Of a stretch of DNA of 64,000 bases, positions 60,001 to 64,000 are shown one piece after another. The stretch spans positions 2,358,447-2,422,446 of the forward strand of contig JAJEKV010000041.1 of the NCBI GenBank assembly GCA_021234155.1, written 5' to 3'. The notes under the pieces were generated by a model. The model was given only the letters and a program-made list of their open reading frames with translations. It was not told the DNA's origin and did not search any database. The position numbers and the translations under genes were made by a program. Source of the DNA: Isoetes taiwanensis. Lineage: Eukaryota; Streptophyta; Lycopodiopsida; Isoetales; Isoetaceae. Position 1 is the first letter of the stretch; every line of letters begins with the position of its first letter.

Positions 60001-61731
60001 CTGTCAAAATCATGGCAAAAGTTTAATAGTAAGAAAATGGCAACGATGCTCAGGAAGCAAGACTGGAAACCTGCACAACATTGACAGCATAAGTAAGGTC
60101 TGGCCCAGTAATGTTCTATACAGAGTTGGACCAGCATCTGTCTCATTAGAATTTAGGATTTATCTTTGACCTGGTTCAAATGGCGTGAGAACAGACTAAG
60201 ACATCCTAGGGCTTGCCCCGTCCTACTCACCACTAAGTACAGCTTCATGCAGTTCTTTCCCTTCAGAGCCTTGTTATACTTGTTATACATCAGGATATAG
60301 TAGTATCAGCCACCTGAGTTTTGGGATGAACCGCTTCATGATTGAAGAAGAAACACATGAAAGTCCATCCTGCACAATAGCCCCTAGACATTTATTCATA
60401 GTTAGGGCAGGCAGACCTATGATTGGCAAATTTATGAGCAATCTCTTCAAAAGGCTGCACACTCCTTGGTGGGATCCCAAACATCTCCATCCCTTCATGT
60501 CAGTGGTATATCCAATAAATACCTGTCTGCTGATTTCCCTGCTTGCTAGACAACAAAGAAAGGTGTCTTTTGTTTCAAGGATCCCTTACCTTCTGATAAG
60601 CAGGTTCTTGCCATCTCCCAGTGTTAGAATGTGATCAAAATAACCTAAAAACTTCTACAAAATGCAGTGACGCACCTGAAGCCACCCTGTTCCTCAGCAT
60701 CTGCTGCATCAATATTGAAAAACACCTCTTCTACGTCATCAAGATGAGAATGTGAAACATGTTCATTAGTTTCTGGCCTGCATATCCTTTATTTCTGCTG
60801 TTGGAGCTCTTAATTTTTGGATTATTTGGATTGACTGCATTCTTTCTGCACACTTCTAGTACTTGATTTGGCTTCTTCTCTTAGCTTGCCTCTGCATCAT
60901 TCTTAGAATCTACCTTCTTTGATCATGAGAATAACTAACCCTTTAAATCTTTTCATACTGCTATAGGTTGATGTCTACTGGTTTGCGCGGTGCCTGAGGT
61001 GAAGATTAGCTTCACATATTCTTCATTTTGATGTACATGGATATAGTTTCTTGAGGAAACCATTTAGCGTCATTTTTAGTTCTGACAGTTTCCATCCAGC
61101 ATCGAAGTACTGCTCTTTTAGATCCTTCATTGTGTTCTGATGATGTTTCATGTCCTTGCATTCATGGCGTTCCCATGTATTATCCGTTTCTCTGGTGATC
61201 AGTTGCTGATGAACTCCAATCTGGACATAATTAGCCCCCAAGTAGTCCCAATCTTGCACTCTCTTAAGTCTCTCTTATATTGGGCTTAGGCAAGCATTCT
61301 TAAATTATTGAGGGCTTCTTCATTGTTCTTCAGGTCTGCAGCAGTTGTAGCTTCCAAGTACTGTCAAGAACGGAGCCAAGAGTCTTCCTCCAGGATTAAG
61401 TTCTGTGTCAATTTCCAGGTTTCTATACTGACTGCAGAGATAGAAGAATTCTGAAAAATCTACCGGAGGTTGGCTGATTACCAACCAAGATTTATCAGAC
61501 GTGGTAACTGCACACTGTAACACTATTTTGAGTCTCATGACCATGCATTGCAGTTAAAAAAATCTCTCGTCTTTTCGAACGTCATTCAAAACTATAAATC
61601 ACATAGAGGATTATTGGCAGGCTTTGCAATAAGAATTTGTAACTTCCATACATCTGTAAGGTTAGTAGAATCATATTGTACCTTGGCAATATTCTGGTTC
61701 TGCAGATCTGAAAACTTTCAAGTGGCCAGTA
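57016..61731. other. Unassigned region upstream of the polymerase gene
   Basis: Several short frames on both strands, none recognised. There are small tandem repeats at 58440-58520 ('aatctgtagcttctatatat' units) and 58535-58590 ('atctccaagaactt'). A 30-bp near-duplicate occurs at 59101-59158 ('gattagagtatgggtgcaca' / 'tattagagtaggggtgcaca'). The right part probably holds the promoter and 5' untranslated exons of the polymerase gene; a 3' splice-like 'ttctgcag' ends at about 61707. Confidence 0.4.
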
Positions 61732-64000
61732 ATGGACTTCAGACAGCTATCAGAAAATGAAGAGAAGAACTTACAAAACATAGCCAGCAAAGCTTTCTTT
61801 ATGGGAAGAAGTTTGATATCGCATCAGCTCGACTCTTTCAATGATTTTACAGATCATATATGTCAATTCTTCGCAGATATTCCAGTATGGGAAGTGGAGC
61901 CTGATCACTTGCCAGGATCAGATAGAACAGAAACAGGGCTGCCAAAACATGGAAGGATCACATTTGGAAATATAAATTTGAAGAAACCAGGAATTATGCT
62001 TGACCAGGATGGCAAGGAGGACGGCAGGCCTATCCTGCCAAGTGAGGCACGACTTCGAAATCTGACTTATGCTGCTAAGCTCTATGCCGATGTTCAGCTT
62101 CAGGTTCGGGGTATTTCTATTTTGAACAATTTGCGTATTAGTGTCACATTGATAATTTTGTTAGGTTTGCCTGATTAAATCTAAAGTATGGTGGACTATT
62201 TAGCTCAAAACATGCTGAAAATTTGTAGGCATTGCTGAAATTTTATATAAGTTCAAACATTCTAGATGGTCTGTAGTGTTATTTTATGTAATTCATGTAA
62301 TTTACAAATATGATGACCTATTTGGATGATGCCTTCTATATATCTTGCCATAATTATTGCCAATCATGTCAAGGCAGAGGTCAAATTGTAGAATTTATTG
62401 GCCGCTCCTAAAGGCTGTACTCTTTTGTGCATTTGGCAACCATATAACGATCTCATTTCTTCCTTCAGACATGTTGATTATTGCAACTTGACATCAATAA
62501 TTTGAAACCCCAATTGTTCTTGGACTTAACAAATAAATGAAGTGTTTGATCGATTCTATGCTTGAATGCCCAAATTCGTATAGGAACTTTAAAAAAATTC
62601 AGATCAGTGGGGGATGCTAGAGGCAAGCCACTATAAAAAGGCACCGAGGCTTTTTCCAAGTTCTAATTTTTGTGGGATAATGTGACAAACATTAGTGGAG
62701 TCTCGGCAATGGCAAAGCAGGAGGTTCCAAGAGATGGTAGAAGAGTACCGTCTCACCATGAGTAGGCACTCAAATGTCCCAGTTAATTTTCTAATCGTTA
62801 AGGTAGAAAAAAGCCATAGATGGAGTGGAATATAGACCTGTACTGCCTCTGATAGTATGGAAAATAAGACGCTAATGTGCAATTAGTTGCTCATATTGTT
62901 AACATAGTTCGTTTGACAGGTGTACACAAAAAATCCTACTAATGAGAACATGAAAGCTGCAATGAAGCAAGAAACGATACTGGAGAATGAACATTTCAAA
63001 AATATATTACTTGGGGAGATACCTATCATGGTCAAATCTAAGTTTTGCAACTTGAGCGACATGCAGCCTGAGGACATGAACTCTAATGCTTTATGGAAAA
63101 GAGGAGACTGTTGCTTTGATATGGGTGGCTATTTTATTATCAAAGGTGCAGAAAAGGTATTCTGTTCTCATTAGGCAGTGTTCTACTCTAGTTGTCCCCA
63201 CATCGACAACTTTGTGGGTTTCTGTTTTTGCAGGTTATGATTGCACAAGAAGAAAGATTTTTACAACGGGTTTGGGTATCAGATAAAGGTGAATGGAGAG
63301 CAACCTTCTCTTCTCCAGCAAAGGGACTCCAGAAGTATGCCTCCACGACCTCAGTCAAGCTGGTACAGACAAAATCTGAGCCACCAATCATGTGTGTGGA
63401 TATTCGTGGGGTTGGCCTCATCCCGATCAGCATCATATTTTGTGCCCTGGGAATCGATACAGATAGGCACCTGCTTGAAGCTATAACCTCAAATTTAGAG
63501 GACAATCTGCTCCTTGATCTAGTTCGACCCACTCTAAAAAAAGGGGCAGATGATATGGTCCATTTTGTATCTGAAAAGTATCCTTCAGAAGACCCTCTGA
63601 GCAGCATACACAGCAGTCATGTAGCTTTGCAGTTTATAGGATCTCGTATAACCAACAGGACAACCGGACCTGTAGAAGCTGCTAAGGATTTACTTGAGAC
63701 CAGATTGCTCCCGCATATGGAAGGCTTTTTAAGAAAGGCCTTATTTCTAGGGCATATGGTCCATTGCTTATGCCAGTGCTATCTGAAGCGACATGGTCTG
63801 GAAGACAAAGATAATTACAGAAATAAAAGGCTTGACTTGCCTGGAACTTTATTTTCTTATCAGCTTAGGCAATTAATGGAGCGTTTTCAGCGTGAAATAT
63901 GCAAGAACCTGCAGAAGAAAATTTCAAAGGGTAAAAAGGTGATCACAGGTAGTGAGGTTGTGGACCCAAAAATAGTTACCATTGGTTTTAACAGAGCATT
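61732..64000 (+). CDS. NRPD2: Pol IV/V second-largest subunit (NRPD2/NRPE2-like), 5' part
   Basis: Three exons are visible: 61732-62103, 62920-63156 and 63234 to the window edge. All introns are phase 0 with GT-AG ends (816 and 77 bp), giving about 458 codons. The protein has the N-terminal layout of multisubunit polymerase beta-like subunits: 'LISHQLDSFNDF', 'GEIPIMVKSKFC', 'RGDCCFDMGGYFIIKGAEK', and in exon 3 'FCALGIDTDRH' and 'NYRNKRLDLPG'. Spacing and wording ('FGNINLKKP', 'FLGHMVHCL') fit the Pol IV/V subunit of RNA-directed DNA methylation better than NRPA2, NRPB2 or NRPC2. It works in the nucleus making siRNA precursors or scaffold transcripts. The Met at 61732 matches the family start, though an upstream in-frame segment (KTFKWPV) after a 3' splice-like site is possible. 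The catalytic C-terminal half lies outside the window. Confidence 0.85.

Noticed and set aside
1-64000. tRNA, rRNA genes and CRISPR arrays
   Set aside because: I saw no tRNA T-loop/anticodon arrangement or rRNA core sequence, and the repeats present are not regularly spaced direct repeats with unique spacers; this is eukaryotic DNA.

Overview
This is nuclear DNA of a land plant. Supporting evidence: a long intronless PLS-class pentatricopeptide-repeat (PPR) gene, the 5' half of a second-largest subunit gene for the plant-specific RNA polymerases IV/V with ordinary GT-AG introns, a chromodomain-carrying Ty3/gypsy element primed by initiator tRNA-Met, and several plant-type MITEs. The AT-rich background, the run of short S-type PPR repeats and the LINE type make me favour a non-seed plant, perhaps a fern. 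That is inference; no marker here fixes the lineage. Genes are sparse and most of the window is mobile DNA and its remains.

Layout. 1-9.4 kb: no convincing gene; a ~590-bp foldback (2303-2893), a decayed LTR with an initiator-Met primer-binding site (3749-3763 onward), a Mutator-like MITE with 9-bp target duplication (6863-7269) and a Harbinger/Tourist-like MITE with TTA duplication (8959-9387). 9.7-11.6 kb: PPR gene on the minus strand. 11.7-15.2 kb: mostly unassigned, with two weak plus-strand exon candidates. 15.2-21.3 kb: a 5'-truncated LINE split by a 4.7-kb non-coding LTR retrotransposon (16288-20990, TSD GCGAC), which itself holds an older repeat block and a 260-bp MITE. 23.0-25.9 kb: a second, very young member of the same non-coding family (23014-25858, TSD CATTT, LTRs differing at one position by eye). 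26.5-27.5 kb: L1-type LINE tail ending in poly(A).

27.5-47.0 kb: a 2.37-kb segment is present twice in direct orientation. The left copy is split by a 13.1-kb chromovirus (28090-41181, TSD ACATC); the right copy (43857-46226) keeps the empty target site. A diverged third copy follows. 47-50 kb: unassigned. 50.3-52.1 kb: a frameshifted coding block that looks like Fanconi anaemia group F (FANCF), between two short repeats that also occur inside the first non-coding LTR element. 53-59 kb: mostly unassigned, with one well-bounded minus-strand exon candidate and local repeats. 61.7-64.0 kb: exons 1-3 of an NRPD2/NRPE2-like gene running off the right edge.

The most interesting material is the non-coding LTR family. 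Both copies lack recognisable gag or pol but keep primer-binding site, polypurine tract, a dense array of CACGC motifs (12 and 15 copies in under 300 bp) and a recurrent GAGGG...GGCTAGCC element. These look like cis-acting RNA or DNA signals of a parasite that depends on proteins from another element. A second point is technical: differences between duplicated sequences fall disproportionately at CAG/CTG in one of the copies, so some apparent frameshifts in the chromovirus may be consensus errors at methylated CHG sites rather than true decay. All comparisons were made by eye.
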